From positions 248,001 to 312,000 of the forward strand of contig NZ_JARVRX010000003.1 of the NCBI RefSeq assembly GCF_030209435.1: 64,000 bases of DNA. The letters are read 5' to 3'. Below the pieces are notes generated by a model that had not been told where the DNA came from, searched no databases, and worked only from the letters and a program-made list of their open reading frames with translations. The stretch is from Mycolicibacterium sp. lyk4-40-TYG-92. GTDB lineage: Bacteria; Actinomycetota; Actinomycetes; Mycobacteriales; Mycobacteriaceae. Within the stretch, counting starts at the first letter, position 1. Each line of letters starts with the position of its first letter. A program made the translations under genes and the position numbers. This document shows positions 35,725 through 44,206 of the stretch, in pieces.

Positions 35725-37746
35725 ATGCCGATCATCACCTCGGACCTCGTCGCACTCGACGTCGACGCCGGTCCCGACAAGCAGAATGTGATCGAACTGC
35801 TGGCGGCCCGAATGGCCGAGACCGGCCGTGCCACCAACGGTGACGGACTCGTCGAGGCCGCCCTGGCGCGCGAATCCCAGTCGGCCACCGGGCTTCCCGG
35901 CGGTATCGCGATCCCACATTGCCGATCGCCCCATGTCGACGAACCGACCATCGGCTTCGCCCGCCTGGCTCCCGCGGTCCCCTTCGGGGCGCCCGACGGT
36001 CCCGCCGACCTCGCATTCCTCATCGCCGCACCGGAATCCGGCGGCGCCGAGCACATGAAGCTGCTGTCGAGCCTGGCGCGGGCCCTGGTCCGCAAGGATT
36101 TCGTCGAACAGCTGCGTGCCGCGGGCACCGCCGACGAAGTGGTCGCGCTCGTCGAGGATGTCGTCGCCCCGGCGCCGGCGGACCCGGCGACGCCCGCGGC
36201 GCCGGCCCCGGCCGCTCCTGCTGCCGAGCCCGAGCCCAAGACCTCCATCATCGCGATCACCGCCTGTCCCACCGGGATTGCCCACACCTACATGGCCGCC
36301 GACGCCTTGAAACTGGCCGCCGACCGCGCCGGTGTGAACTTCACCGTCGAAACCCAGGGCTCGTCCGGCTCCACCCCGCTGTCGGCGGAGACCATCGCCG
36401 CCGCCGACGCCGTCATCTTCGCCACCGATGTCGGCGTCAAGGACAAACAGCGGTTCGCCGGTAAGCCCGTCGTCGCCTCCGGGGTCAAGCGGGCCATCAA
36501 CGAACCCGACACCATGATCGCCGAAGCCGTTGCAGCGGCGAAGGATCCGCAGGCCGCCCGGGTACAGGGTGACACCGCGGCCCCTGCCGCCGACGAGGCC
36601 CGCGGCGGGCTGGGCTGGGGCACACGACTGCGCCAGATCCTGCTGACGGGCGTCAGCTACATGATCCCGTTCGTGGCCGCCGGCGGCCTGCTGATCGCGC
36701 TGGGCTTCCTGTTCGGGGGCTACGAGATCGCCAACAAGCCTGCCGGACAATCGGATTCGCTCGCGCACATCATCGCGACCACCAACTCGCTGACCAACCT
36801 GCCCGCGGGCGGTCTGATGCAGTACCTCGGTGCCGTGCTGTTCACCTTGGGCGGGCTGGCCTTCGGCTTCCTCGTCCCCGCGCTCGCCGGGTACATCTCC
36901 TTCGCCATCGCCGACCGCCCCGGCATCGCACCGGGTTTCACCGCAGGCGCGGTGGCCGTCACCGTCGGCGGCGGATTCATCGGCGGCATCGTCGGCGGCC
37001 TCATCGCCGGATTCGCCGCACTGTGGATCGCGTCATTCAAGGTGCCCCAGTGGTTCCGCGGGCTGATGCCGGTGGTGGTGATCCCGCTCGGCGCCTCGCT
37101 GATCGTCGGCCTGTCCATGTTCCTGCTGCTGGGCCGTCCGCTGGCCGCCGTCACCTCGGGCCTGACCCACTGGCTCGGCAGCATGTCCGGCAGCTCGCTG
37201 ATCCTGCTGGGCGTCATCCTCGGCCTGATGATGTGCTTCGACCTGGGCGGACCGGTCAACAAGGCGGCCTACTCCTTCGCCGCCGCCGGGCTCAACATCA
37301 CCGACGTCGCATCGCTGCGGATCATGGCCGCCGTCATGGCGGCCGGGATGGTGCCGCCGCTGGCCATGGCACTGGCCTCCACCGTCCGGCCCCGCCTGTT
37401 CACCGAACCCGAGCGGGAAAACGGCCGGGCCGCTTGGCTTCTCGGTGCATGCTTCATCAGCGAGGGCGCCATCCCGTTCGCCGCCGCCGACCCGCTTCGT
37501 GTCATCCCGTCGATGATGTTCGGCGGTGCGGTCACCGGCGCCATGGTGATGGCGTTCGACGTGACGTCCAAGGCACCGCACGGCGGCATCTTCGTCTTCT
37601 TCGCCATCGGAAACCTCGTCTGGTTCGTGGTGGCCGTCCTCGTCGGCGCCGTCTGCAGTGCGCTGGCGGTGATCGCCGCCAAGAGCGCCGGCAGGTCGCT
37701 TCCGCCGGTCGACACCACCGCGGCCCTGCAGCCCGCCGCCAGCTGA
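35725..37746 (+). CDS. fruA: PTS fructose transporter subunit EIIABC
   Basis: The 673-residue protein fuses all three fructose EII domains. EIIA occupies about residues 1-145, with the phospho-His65 in GIAIPHCRSPHV. A Pro/Ala linker leads to EIIB at about 172-270, with the phospho-Cys181 in TACPTGIAHTYMAADAL. EIIC begins near 290 (LLTGVSYMIPFVAAGGLLIA) and has about nine membrane segments, with CFDLGGPVNKAAY and SEGAIPFAAADPLRVIP as family motifs. It imports fructose and releases fructose-1-phosphate. AAAAGGAA precedes ATG 35725. Confidence 0.94.
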   Translation: MPIITSDLVALDVDAGPDKQNVIELLAARMAETGRATNGDGLVEAALARESQSATGLPGGIAIPHCRSPHVDEPTIGFARLAPAVPFGAPDGPADLAFLIAAPESGGAEHMKLLSSLARALVRKDFVEQLRAAGTADEVVALVEDVVAPAPADPATPAAPAPAAPAAEPEPKTSIIAITACPTGIAHTYMAADALKLAADRAGVNFTVETQGSSGSTPLSAETIAAADAVIFATDVGVKDKQRFAGKPVVASGVKRAINEPDTMIAEAVAAAKDPQAARVQGDTAAPAADEARGGLGWGTRLRQILLTGVSYMIPFVAAGGLLIALGFLFGGYEIANKPAGQSDSLAHIIATTNSLTNLPAGGLMQYLGAVLFTLGGLAFGFLVPALAGYISFAIADRPGIAPGFTAGAVAVTVGGGFIGGIVGGLIAGFAALWIASFKVPQWFRGLMPVVVIPLGASLIVGLSMFLLLGRPLAAVTSGLTHWLGSMSGSSLILLGVILGLMMCFDLGGPVNKAAYSFAAAGLNITDVASLRIMAAVMAAGMVPPLAMALASTVRPRLFTEPERENGRAAWLLGACFISEGAIPFAAADPLRVIPSMMFGGAVTGAMVMAFDVTSKAPHGGIFVFFAIGNLVWFVVAVLVGAVCSALAVIAAKSAGRSLPPVDTTAALQPAAS

Positions 37747-37793
37747 ACCGTCCTGATCAAGCACAACCAATCCAACAATCACAAGGAGAAGCC

Positions 37794-38051
37794 ATGCCCA
37801 GCAAGACCGTCACCGTCGGATCCGCCATCGGCCTGCACGCCCGTCCGGCAGCCGTCATCTCCGAGGCCGTCATCAATTCCGGCGCGCAGGTCACCCTGGC
37901 GGTCGACGGCGGGGAACCCGTGGACGCCGGCTCGGCGCTGATGATCATGACGCTCGGGGCCGGCAACGGAGCGCAGGTGACGGTGGCATCCGACGACGAA
38001 ACGGCCGTGGCGACCATCGCTGACCTGGTGTCCCAGGACCTCGACGCCTGA
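37794..38051 (+). CDS. ptsH: Phosphocarrier protein HPr
   Basis: The 85-residue protein carries phosphate from enzyme I to EIIA. The active site GLHARPAAV places the phospho-His at residue 15. A Ser in GSALMIMTLGAG aligns with the regulatory Ser46 of Firmicutes HPr, although no HPr kinase is seen here. AAGGAG stands six bases ahead of ATG 37794, which decides the start; the frame continues upstream only as a shadow of fruA. It is the last gene of the fructose operon, next to mycP1 of ESX-1. Confidence 0.93.
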   Translation: MPSKTVTVGSAIGLHARPAAVISEAVINSGAQVTLAVDGGEPVDAGSALMIMTLGAGNGAQVTVASDDETAVATIADLVSQDLDA

Positions 38052-38244
38052 CGCGGCTCGCTCGGGGTCGCTCCCAGCAGCCACAGAAAGCGCACAGAGC
38101 CCCCGCTACGCACCACTAGTATGAATTCGTGCTAGCTGCGTACGGGGAGGGCATCGCGGAACACGGCGGTGTCGTAGCGGGAAAAATGTCACGGGGGACT
38201 CGGAACATCACGAGCGGCCGTCCCCATGGTGGGGGCGGTTGCTC

Positions 38245-39591
38245 GTGCGTCGTCTAGCCGCCCTGGCTGCGGCGTTGCTGCTGGCTGTCGCCAGTACCCC
38301 GCCCGCACTGGCCATCGAGCCGCCGGCCATCGACCCCGGCGCCGTCCCGCCCGACGACACCGGCCCCGATCAGCCGATGGAGCAGCGCAAGATCTGCTCT
38401 GGGCCGACCGTCCTGCCGAACACCAACTTCGCCGACAAGCCCTGGGCAGCCGACTATCTGCACCTCGCCGAGGCACAGAAGTTCGCGACCGGAGCGGGCG
38501 TCACCGTCGCCGTCATCGACACCGGTGTGAACGCCTCGCCCCGGGTGCCCGCCGAGCCCGGCGGCGACTTCGTCGACAAAGGCGGCAACGGCCTGTCGGA
38601 CTGCGATGCCCACGGCACGCTGACCGCGTCGATCATCGCCGGCCGCCCGGCGCCGACGGACGCGTTCATCGGTGTCGCCCCCGAAGCCCGCATCCTGTCG
38701 CTGCGCCAGACCTCGGAGGCCTTCCAGCCGAAGGACTCCCGTAGTGATCCCAACGACCCCAACACCACCCAGACCGCCGGGTCGCTGCGCAGCCTCGCCC
38801 GCGCCATCGTGCACGCCGCGAACATGGGTGCGCAGGTCATCAACATCTCCGAAGCCGCCTGCTACAAGGTCACCCGGGCCATCAACGAGACCACCGTCGG
38901 ATCGGCCATCGCCTACGCGGTGAACGTCAAGAACGCCGTGGTGGTCGTCGCGGCCGGCAACACCGGCCAGGACTGCACCCAGAACCCACCGCCGGACGCC
39001 GCCGTGCCGTCGGACCCGCGGGGCTGGAAGCAGGTGCAGACCATCGTCTCGCCGGCCTGGTACTCGCCGCTGGTGCTGACCGTCGGCGGCATCGGGCCAC
39101 AGGGCCAGCCGAGCAACTTCTCGATGTCGGGCCCATGGGTCGGTGCCGCCGCGCCCGCCGAAGGCGCCACCGCGCTGGGCTACGACGGCAACCCCGTCAA
39201 CGGCCTCAACGGGCAGGACGGCCCTATCCCCATCAACGGCACATCGTTCGCCGCGGCGTACGTCTCGGGTCTGGCCGCACTCCTGCGGCAGCGGTTCCCC
39301 GACCTGACCGCCGCGCAGATCGTCACCCGCATCACCGCGACGGCGCGACACCCCGGTGGGGGAGTGGACAACTACGTCGGCGCCGGTGTCATCGACCCGG
39401 TGGCGGCGCTGACCTGGGACGTTCCCGCCGGCCCGAAGCAGGCGCCGTACCAGGTCAAGAGCATTCCGCCGCCGGTGTACGTCCCGCCGCCCGACCGCGG
39501 ACCCATCACCATGGTCGTCGTGGCCGGTGCCGCGCTGATCGTGCTGCTCGGCCTGGGTGCGGTGACCCGCCGGGCGCTGAGGCGCCGATGA
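38245..39591 (+). CDS. mycP1: Mycosin MycP1, subtilisin-like ESX-1 protease
   Basis: The 448-residue protein is a membrane-anchored serine protease needed for ESX-1 complex stability. It has a signal peptide ending near ALA (residue ~23), the catalytic Asp92 (VIDTG), His123 (CDAHGT) and Ser334 (NGTSFAAAYVSG), an oxyanion Asn in AAGNTG, and a C-terminal membrane helix (MVVVAGAALIVLLGLGAV) followed by basic residues. GTG 38245, nine bases after a GGGGG run, is the chosen start; TTG 38239 is the alternative. The stop overlaps eccE1 (ATGA). The 187 bases upstream hold no gene. Confidence 0.93.
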   Translation: MRRLAALAAALLLAVASTPPALAIEPPAIDPGAVPPDDTGPDQPMEQRKICSGPTVLPNTNFADKPWAADYLHLAEAQKFATGAGVTVAVIDTGVNASPRVPAEPGGDFVDKGGNGLSDCDAHGTLTASIIAGRPAPTDAFIGVAPEARILSLRQTSEAFQPKDSRSDPNDPNTTQTAGSLRSLARAIVHAANMGAQVINISEAACYKVTRAINETTVGSAIAYAVNVKNAVVVVAAGNTGQDCTQNPPPDAAVPSDPRGWKQVQTIVSPAWYSPLVLTVGGIGPQGQPSNFSMSGPWVGAAAPAEGATALGYDGNPVNGLNGQDGPIPINGTSFAAAYVSGLAALLRQRFPDLTAAQIVTRITATARHPGGGVDNYVGAGVIDPVAALTWDVPAGPKQAPYQVKSIPPPVYVPPPDRGPITMVVVAGAALIVLLGLGAVTRRALRRR

Positions 39592-40973
39592 AGCACTTCG
39601 GGCTCCGCTTCACCACGGGGCACCTGTTATGGGCGGCAACGCTGGTGCCGGCCGTCGTGCTGCTGTGCATGCATTTCAACCTGCTGTGGCTCGGCATCAC
39701 CCTCGGTGTCCTGATCGCGCTGTTCTCGGTCCTCGCCATCCGCGGACGGCGGCTGACGGGCTGGATCGCCGCGATGTTCGCCTGGCGGCGCCGCCACAAG
39801 GTGGCTCCGCCGGCGCCCTCGGAGCCGGCCGTCGGAGCGACGGTCATGCCCGGCGATCACGTCGCGGTGCGCTGGCTGGGTGACCATCTGGTCTCGGTCG
39901 TCGAACTGGTGCCGCGCTCGTTCACCCCGACGGTGATCGTCAACGGCGAGGCGTTCACGGACGACAACCTCGACACCCGACTGGTGGAGCAGCTGCTCGC
40001 GGCGCACGCACCGGATCTCGAGGCGGACGTCGTCTCGGCCGGCTACCGCGTCGGCAAGACCGCCCCGTCGAGCGTCGTCGCGCTGTACGAGCAAGTGGTC
40101 GGCCCCTACGCCGCACCGGCCAACCGCCGGACGTGGATCGTGTTGCGCGCCAACCCCGACGAGACGCGCCGCTCGGCAATGCGCCGCGCCACCGGGGTCT
40201 CCGGCCTGGCCAGCTATCTGGTGGCGACCACCACCCGCATCGCCGACCAGTTGGCCAGCCACGGCATCGACGCCCGCCCCGCCCGCAGCTTCGAGGAGTA
40301 TGACCGGGCGACCGCGATCAGTTTCGAGCGCGAGACATGGTCAACCATCAAGGGCCGCAGCACATTTACCGCTGCCTACTCGGCACCAGGCGGTCCCAAC
40401 ATGTGGTGGTCGGCCCGCGCGGACCACACGATCACCCGGGTCCGGGTGAAGCCCGGTCAAGCGCCGACGGCGACGGTGCTGCTGACGACGCTGGCCACGC
40501 CGACGACGCCCCGCGGCTTCTCGTGTCTGTTCGGTGGGCAGCGCGCCGCGCTGGAGGGGCTGAGCCCGATCACCGACCGGCACTACGAGCTGCCGATCGG
40601 CTCGGCCGGCGTCCTGGTGGGGGAGACCGCCGACCGCTATCCGGTGTACATGCCGTTCGACAACGTCGACTCCACGATCAACCTCGGTGACGCGCACGTG
40701 TTCACCCAGTTCGTGGTCCGCTCGGCAGCGGCAGGAGCCGTCGTCACCTTGGCGCCGCAATTCAAGGAATTCGCCGGATTCATCAACGCCCGGATCGGGA
40801 ACGTTCCGAAGGTGGTGTGGCCCAATGCCACCACCTACCTCGGGCCGCATCCAGGAATTTCACGAATTCTGCTGCGTCACAACTTCATCGACACCCCGCG
40901 CCACCGTCAGCTGCCCATCCAGCTGATCAACCCGCGCGAGGAGAGCCGGTTCCAGATGGCGCTGGAGAAGTGA
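39588..40973 (+). CDS. eccE1: ESX-1 secretion system protein EccE1
   Basis: The 461-residue core component has two membrane helices at the N-terminus (about 12-29 and 33-51: HLLWAATLVPAVVLLCM, LLWLGITLGVLIALFSVL) followed by a cytosolic domain, including GDHVAVRWLGDHLVSVVELV, the typical EccE start of the soluble part. EccE lies at the periphery of the type VII inner-membrane complex. The start overlaps mycP1 (ATGA), and espB follows after 14 bases, preserving the M. tuberculosis order mycP1-eccE1-espB on one strand. Confidence 0.9.
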   Translation: MKHFGLRFTTGHLLWAATLVPAVVLLCMHFNLLWLGITLGVLIALFSVLAIRGRRLTGWIAAMFAWRRRHKVAPPAPSEPAVGATVMPGDHVAVRWLGDHLVSVVELVPRSFTPTVIVNGEAFTDDNLDTRLVEQLLAAHAPDLEADVVSAGYRVGKTAPSSVVALYEQVVGPYAAPANRRTWIVLRANPDETRRSAMRRATGVSGLASYLVATTTRIADQLASHGIDARPARSFEEYDRATAISFERETWSTIKGRSTFTAAYSAPGGPNMWWSARADHTITRVRVKPGQAPTATVLLTTLATPTTPRGFSCLFGGQRAALEGLSPITDRHYELPIGSAGVLVGETADRYPVYMPFDNVDSTINLGDAHVFTQFVVRSAAAGAVVTLAPQFKEFAGFINARIGNVPKVVWPNATTYLGPHPGISRILLRHNFIDTPRHRQLPIQLINPREESRFQMALEK

Positions 40974-40987
40974 GGGGGAGCAAGTAG

Positions 40988-42568
40988 ATGGCCGGAAAAT
41001 TGAAAGTCTCCTCGGAGACGCTGAATGCCAAAGCAGCCGAAGTTGACGTCGACCTGCCGACGCTGCCGCCGGCACCCAAAGCGCCATGCGAGTTGACCAT
41101 CGCGCAAGACGCCACCGGATTCCTCAAGAACAACCTGCAGCAGCTCGACGCCGCGCTCAAGGCCGGGAGGGCTCAGAATCGGCGACTGGCCGCCTGCCTG
41201 CGAGCGGCCGCCGCGGCCTACGACGCAGCCGACGCAGCCGGGAAATCCGGCATCGATGCCACCAAGCTCGGCGCCGGCGGGGGTGCACCCATCACTCCCA
41301 ACCTGCCCCCGGCGCCGGCCCCCTCAGACCCGGTCGGCAGCCTGCCCTGGATGCTCGAATCGCTTGGCGGAGCCGAATCGCATCCCAGTAATCCCGGCAT
41401 GGACTGGGAGGTGGCCGCTGCGCAGATCAACGGCGGCGACCAGGGGGCCTCGATGATCGAGTTCGGCGCGAAGATGACCGCAGTGGCAGCGCAACTCGCT
41501 GAACTGAACGGCAAGTTCAACATGGCCGGCGTCGAGTGGGAGGGCGAAGCCGCCGAAGCCGCAGAACAAGCGCTCAAGGACTACTCGACCTGGCTGACAG
41601 CGATGACCGCGGCCGCCAATAACCTGGCCGTCCAGGCCATCGACCTGTCCGCGATCCATGGCGGCAGGCGACCCGAGCACCCCAGCATGCAGGACGTGGC
41701 GGACTACGAGAATGCCAGTGTGCTGGCGACCGTGGGCCAGGCGGCATACGACTTCTTCACCGGCCACGCCACCAAGCAACAAGAATCCGACACCGTGCGG
41801 GCCAAGTACGCCCAGCAGGCGGCCATTCGTTCCCTCGTCACACCGCCCCCGCCCAACTTCGGCTCGTCCGCGTGGCCCGCCGTCAAGCCGGGGGATGTGG
41901 CGAAGAAAGACGGCAACGGCACGGGCGCGCCCCAAGCACCTGGCGGAGGTGGCCCGTCCGGTGGAGGCGGGACCCCGGGCGGCGGCGCGCCGAGCGGTGC
42001 GACGCCGTCGATGCCGGAATCGCCGAGCGTCAACCCCGCCGGCGCCGGAGCCCAGAAGCCCGAGGGCGGCGGATCACCTTCTGGCGGTTCACCTTCCGGT
42101 GGTGGCTCACCGTCAGGCGGATCCGGTCAGGGTTCACCTGGCGGCGGGATGCCCGGCGGCTTGGGCGGCGACAAGCCCGACATGCCGAGCCTGCCCGACG
42201 GCCCGAGCGTGAGCCCGGCGTCCGCCGGCGGCGGCGCGGGCGGCGGATCCGGCGGTGGAGGCGGCGGTGGACTGGGCGGCCAGCCCATGCAGCCAGCGGC
42301 CGTCGCGCCGGCGTTGGGTTCTGCCGGTGGCGCGGCAGCAGGTGGCGCCAGTCAGGCTGCGGGTCGTCCCCCGGTCGGCGGCGGCGGTATGGGTGGCGGC
42401 ATGGGTGGCATGGGTCATGGCGGCGGTCGCGAAGGCGGCAAGGAGAAGAAGCGCAACGCGAATCTGTCCCCCGACGAGGTCCTGTACAAGGAGGACCGCG
42501 CGTTCACCGACGGCGTCATCGGGCACCGGCGCCGCACCAAGATCGATGACAAGAAGGACAACAAATGA
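40988..42568 (+). CDS. espB: ESX-1 substrate EspB
   Basis: The 526-residue protein has the PE-PPE-like helical N-terminal domain of EspB (to about residue 285), with a YxxxD signal at Tyr78-Asp82 and WxG at Trp184-Gly186, which together form the bipartite secretion signal. From about 305 to 490 the protein is a Gly/Pro/Ser-rich low-complexity region, ending with a charged tail (DRAFTDGVIGHRRRTK). In M. tuberculosis EspB is secreted, cut by MycP1 in its C-terminal part and forms heptamers. The low-complexity tail is longer in glycine than M. tuberculosis EspB. The stop overlaps espL (ATGA). Confidence 0.9.
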   Translation: MAGKLKVSSETLNAKAAEVDVDLPTLPPAPKAPCELTIAQDATGFLKNNLQQLDAALKAGRAQNRRLAACLRAAAAAYDAADAAGKSGIDATKLGAGGGAPITPNLPPAPAPSDPVGSLPWMLESLGGAESHPSNPGMDWEVAAAQINGGDQGASMIEFGAKMTAVAAQLAELNGKFNMAGVEWEGEAAEAAEQALKDYSTWLTAMTAAANNLAVQAIDLSAIHGGRRPEHPSMQDVADYENASVLATVGQAAYDFFTGHATKQQESDTVRAKYAQQAAIRSLVTPPPPNFGSSAWPAVKPGDVAKKDGNGTGAPQAPGGGGPSGGGGTPGGGAPSGATPSMPESPSVNPAGAGAQKPEGGGSPSGGSPSGGGSPSGGSGQGSPGGGMPGGLGGDKPDMPSLPDGPSVSPASAGGGAGGGSGGGGGGGLGGQPMQPAAVAPALGSAGGAAAGGASQAAGRPPVGGGGMGGGMGGMGHGGGREGGKEKKRNANLSPDEVLYKEDRAFTDGVIGHRRRTKIDDKKDNK

Positions 42569-42903
42569 TCGAGATGCATCCCGAGGTCGCTGCGGTTCTC
42601 CAGCAGGCCCAGCGCCTGCAGTCGGTCATGGACGAGCAGCTCGCCAAGATGAACACCGAGTCGTTCACCGCAACCGACGAAGCCAAGACCGTCGAGGTCA
42701 CTCTCAACGGCCACCATTGGCTGACGGATTTGTTCATCGAGGACGGCCTGCTCCGCCTCGGCGCGGACACCGTCGAAGCCCGGATCAACGAGGCCCTGGG
42801 CAACGCGACGGCCAAGGCCACCGAGTCCATCGACGCCGACCGGGCCCGGCTCAACGAGCTGGTCGCCGAGATCACGGCCGGTAATCCGCCCGCCCAGCCC
42901 TAG
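42565..42903 (+). CDS. espL: EspL, YbaB/EbfC-like ESX-1 associated protein
   Basis: The 112-residue protein (MIEMHPEVAAVLQQAQRLQS, with a YbaB-like beta hairpin TKTVEVTLNGHHWLTDLFIE segment, here AKTVEVTLNGHHW) matches the EspL position and fold. YbaB-like proteins are small nucleoid-associated or chaperone-like dimers; EspL is reported to stabilise EspB-related ESX-1 substrates. It overlaps espB by four bases. In M. tuberculosis espK and espJ would follow; here the next gene is an unrelated lipoprotein, so this is the left border of the non-canonical cargo. Confidence 0.85.
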   Translation: MIEMHPEVAAVLQQAQRLQSVMDEQLAKMNTESFTATDEAKTVEVTLNGHHWLTDLFIEDGLLRLGADTVEARINEALGNATAKATESIDADRARLNELVAEITAGNPPAQP

Positions 42904-42993
42904 CGTCGCCTGGCGCACTCAGACGCTCCAGTGCGTACAGTTCGCGGAGAGTCACTGCGCACGCCCTGGGGAGCTGTGCAGTCAGGGGAGACG

Positions 42994-44196
42994 ATGGGGA
43001 GCGTCATGAGGATCGCCGAGTTGGCCGCAGCAGTTGCCGCAGTATCACTGCTGGCCGGCTGCACGACGGTAACGAACGGCGAAGCAACCAAGGACCCGTC
43101 GTTCAAGCCGGGCGACGCCATCGTGAGCCTGCTGAATCCCGGGAACTACCCGACGGCACCCAAGCCGGGGCCGGCGCTGAAACCGGGCGCGGAGTCCGGG
43201 CGGCTCATCGACGCTGAACGTCTCGCAGAATTCGTGGTCGGGCCGTGGGAAGTCGATCCCACCCTGACCAGCATCGGTTTGGATGTGACGGGCGTGTACC
43301 TCGATGCCGCGGGACTGACCAGCGTCGAACGTCCCATGGTGCAGATTGCCAACGACCACCAACTGATCAACGGGTTCGGCTCCGGTCGGGGAACGACTCG
43401 CGGCGCGGATCACGACAATGGGTTGGTAATTCTGGTGCTGCGGTTCCCAACGCCAGACCTGGCCAATGATGCCGCACGCAAATTCTCAGAGCAGGCACCG
43501 GTCATCGATCGAGCCACGCCCAATGAGCAGCTATCAATACCCGGACACCCCGAGGCTCTGGCGCATCAGTCCACGCTGTTCGACGGCAAATTCACCGTCA
43601 CCTCCTATACGCCGCACGGCTCGTACGTCCTCTATCAGTACGCGACGAGTGACAAGACCCTCGATACGGCAACGCAACTAATAGCCAAGTCGCTGGACCT
43701 GCAGGCAAGCCGAATCGACGGTTTCCGCCCCACCGATCCAGCCCAGTTCGCCACCATGCAGACGGATCCCGACGGAATACTTCGTCTGACCGTCCCCACC
43801 AAGGAGCACAGAGGCAACCAAGGATTGTGGGGACCCCGTGGCATTCTTCACTTCGACGACGACCCCATCAAAATATCTGCGACTTTGACGGCAGCCGGTG
43901 TAGACGTCATTTCGGTACGCGGCACCTACCTCTATCGGGCCAAAGACGCTGCCGCCGCGACCCAGCTCGCGCAGAAGCTGGCCGAGCCCGACGGTAAGAA
44001 CCCCACCGTGCCGGGTCCCACCGTGCCCGGCCTACCGTCGGCCAAGTGCCAGACCATCGATTCCGCAGACGTAAGGGCACGGGTCTTTGCCTGCTCAGCA
44101 TCGCTGGACCGGTGGGTCTACACAGCTTCATCGCTGCAGCCGTTCGACGCCACACAACGAATGGCGTCCCAGTATCTGCTGCTGACTGCGAAATAA
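42994..44196 (+). CDS. Lipoprotein of a mycobacterial family of unknown function
   Basis: The 400-residue product has a signal peptide ending in the lipobox LLAGC near residue 20. The mature part contains DAERLAEFVVGPWEVDPTLT, RPMVQIANDHQLINGFGSGR and a second alpha+beta half, similar to a family of large mycobacterial lipoproteins (DUF7373-like; named from memory). It should be anchored outside the inner membrane. Two starts, 42994 and 43006, each have a GGGGAG box; 42994 is given. It is ten bases upstream of the sensor kinase gene on the same strand, so co-expression with that kinase is likely. Confidence 0.78.
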   Translation: MGSVMRIAELAAAVAAVSLLAGCTTVTNGEATKDPSFKPGDAIVSLLNPGNYPTAPKPGPALKPGAESGRLIDAERLAEFVVGPWEVDPTLTSIGLDVTGVYLDAAGLTSVERPMVQIANDHQLINGFGSGRGTTRGADHDNGLVILVLRFPTPDLANDAARKFSEQAPVIDRATPNEQLSIPGHPEALAHQSTLFDGKFTVTSYTPHGSYVLYQYATSDKTLDTATQLIAKSLDLQASRIDGFRPTDPAQFATMQTDPDGILRLTVPTKEHRGNQGLWGPRGILHFDDDPIKISATLTAAGVDVISVRGTYLYRAKDAAAATQLAQKLAEPDGKNPTVPGPTVPGLPSAKCQTIDSADVRARVFACSASLDRWVYTASSLQPFDATQRMASQYLLLTAK

Positions 44197-44206
44197 TCGG
44201 ACCACG

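Noticed and set aside
35674..36768. 364-residue minus-strand frame opposite fruA
   Set aside because: Gly/Asp-rich shadow; fruA shows EIIA and EIIB active sites in the other direction.
38117..38122. TAGTAT upstream of mycP1 as a -10 box
   Set aside because: No acceptable -35 at the usual distance, so a promoter claim is not supported.
38254..39351. 365-residue minus-strand frame opposite mycP1
   Set aside because: Shadow frame; mycP1 has a complete catalytic triad on the other strand.
41941..42440. Repeat-rich segment in espB that could look like a minisatellite
   Set aside because: The repeats are irregular Gly/Pro/Ser codon runs inside a coding frame, as expected for the disordered EspB tail.
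42898..42925. Six-base inverted repeat after espL as a terminator
   Set aside because: The stem is too short and the loop too long to be convincing.
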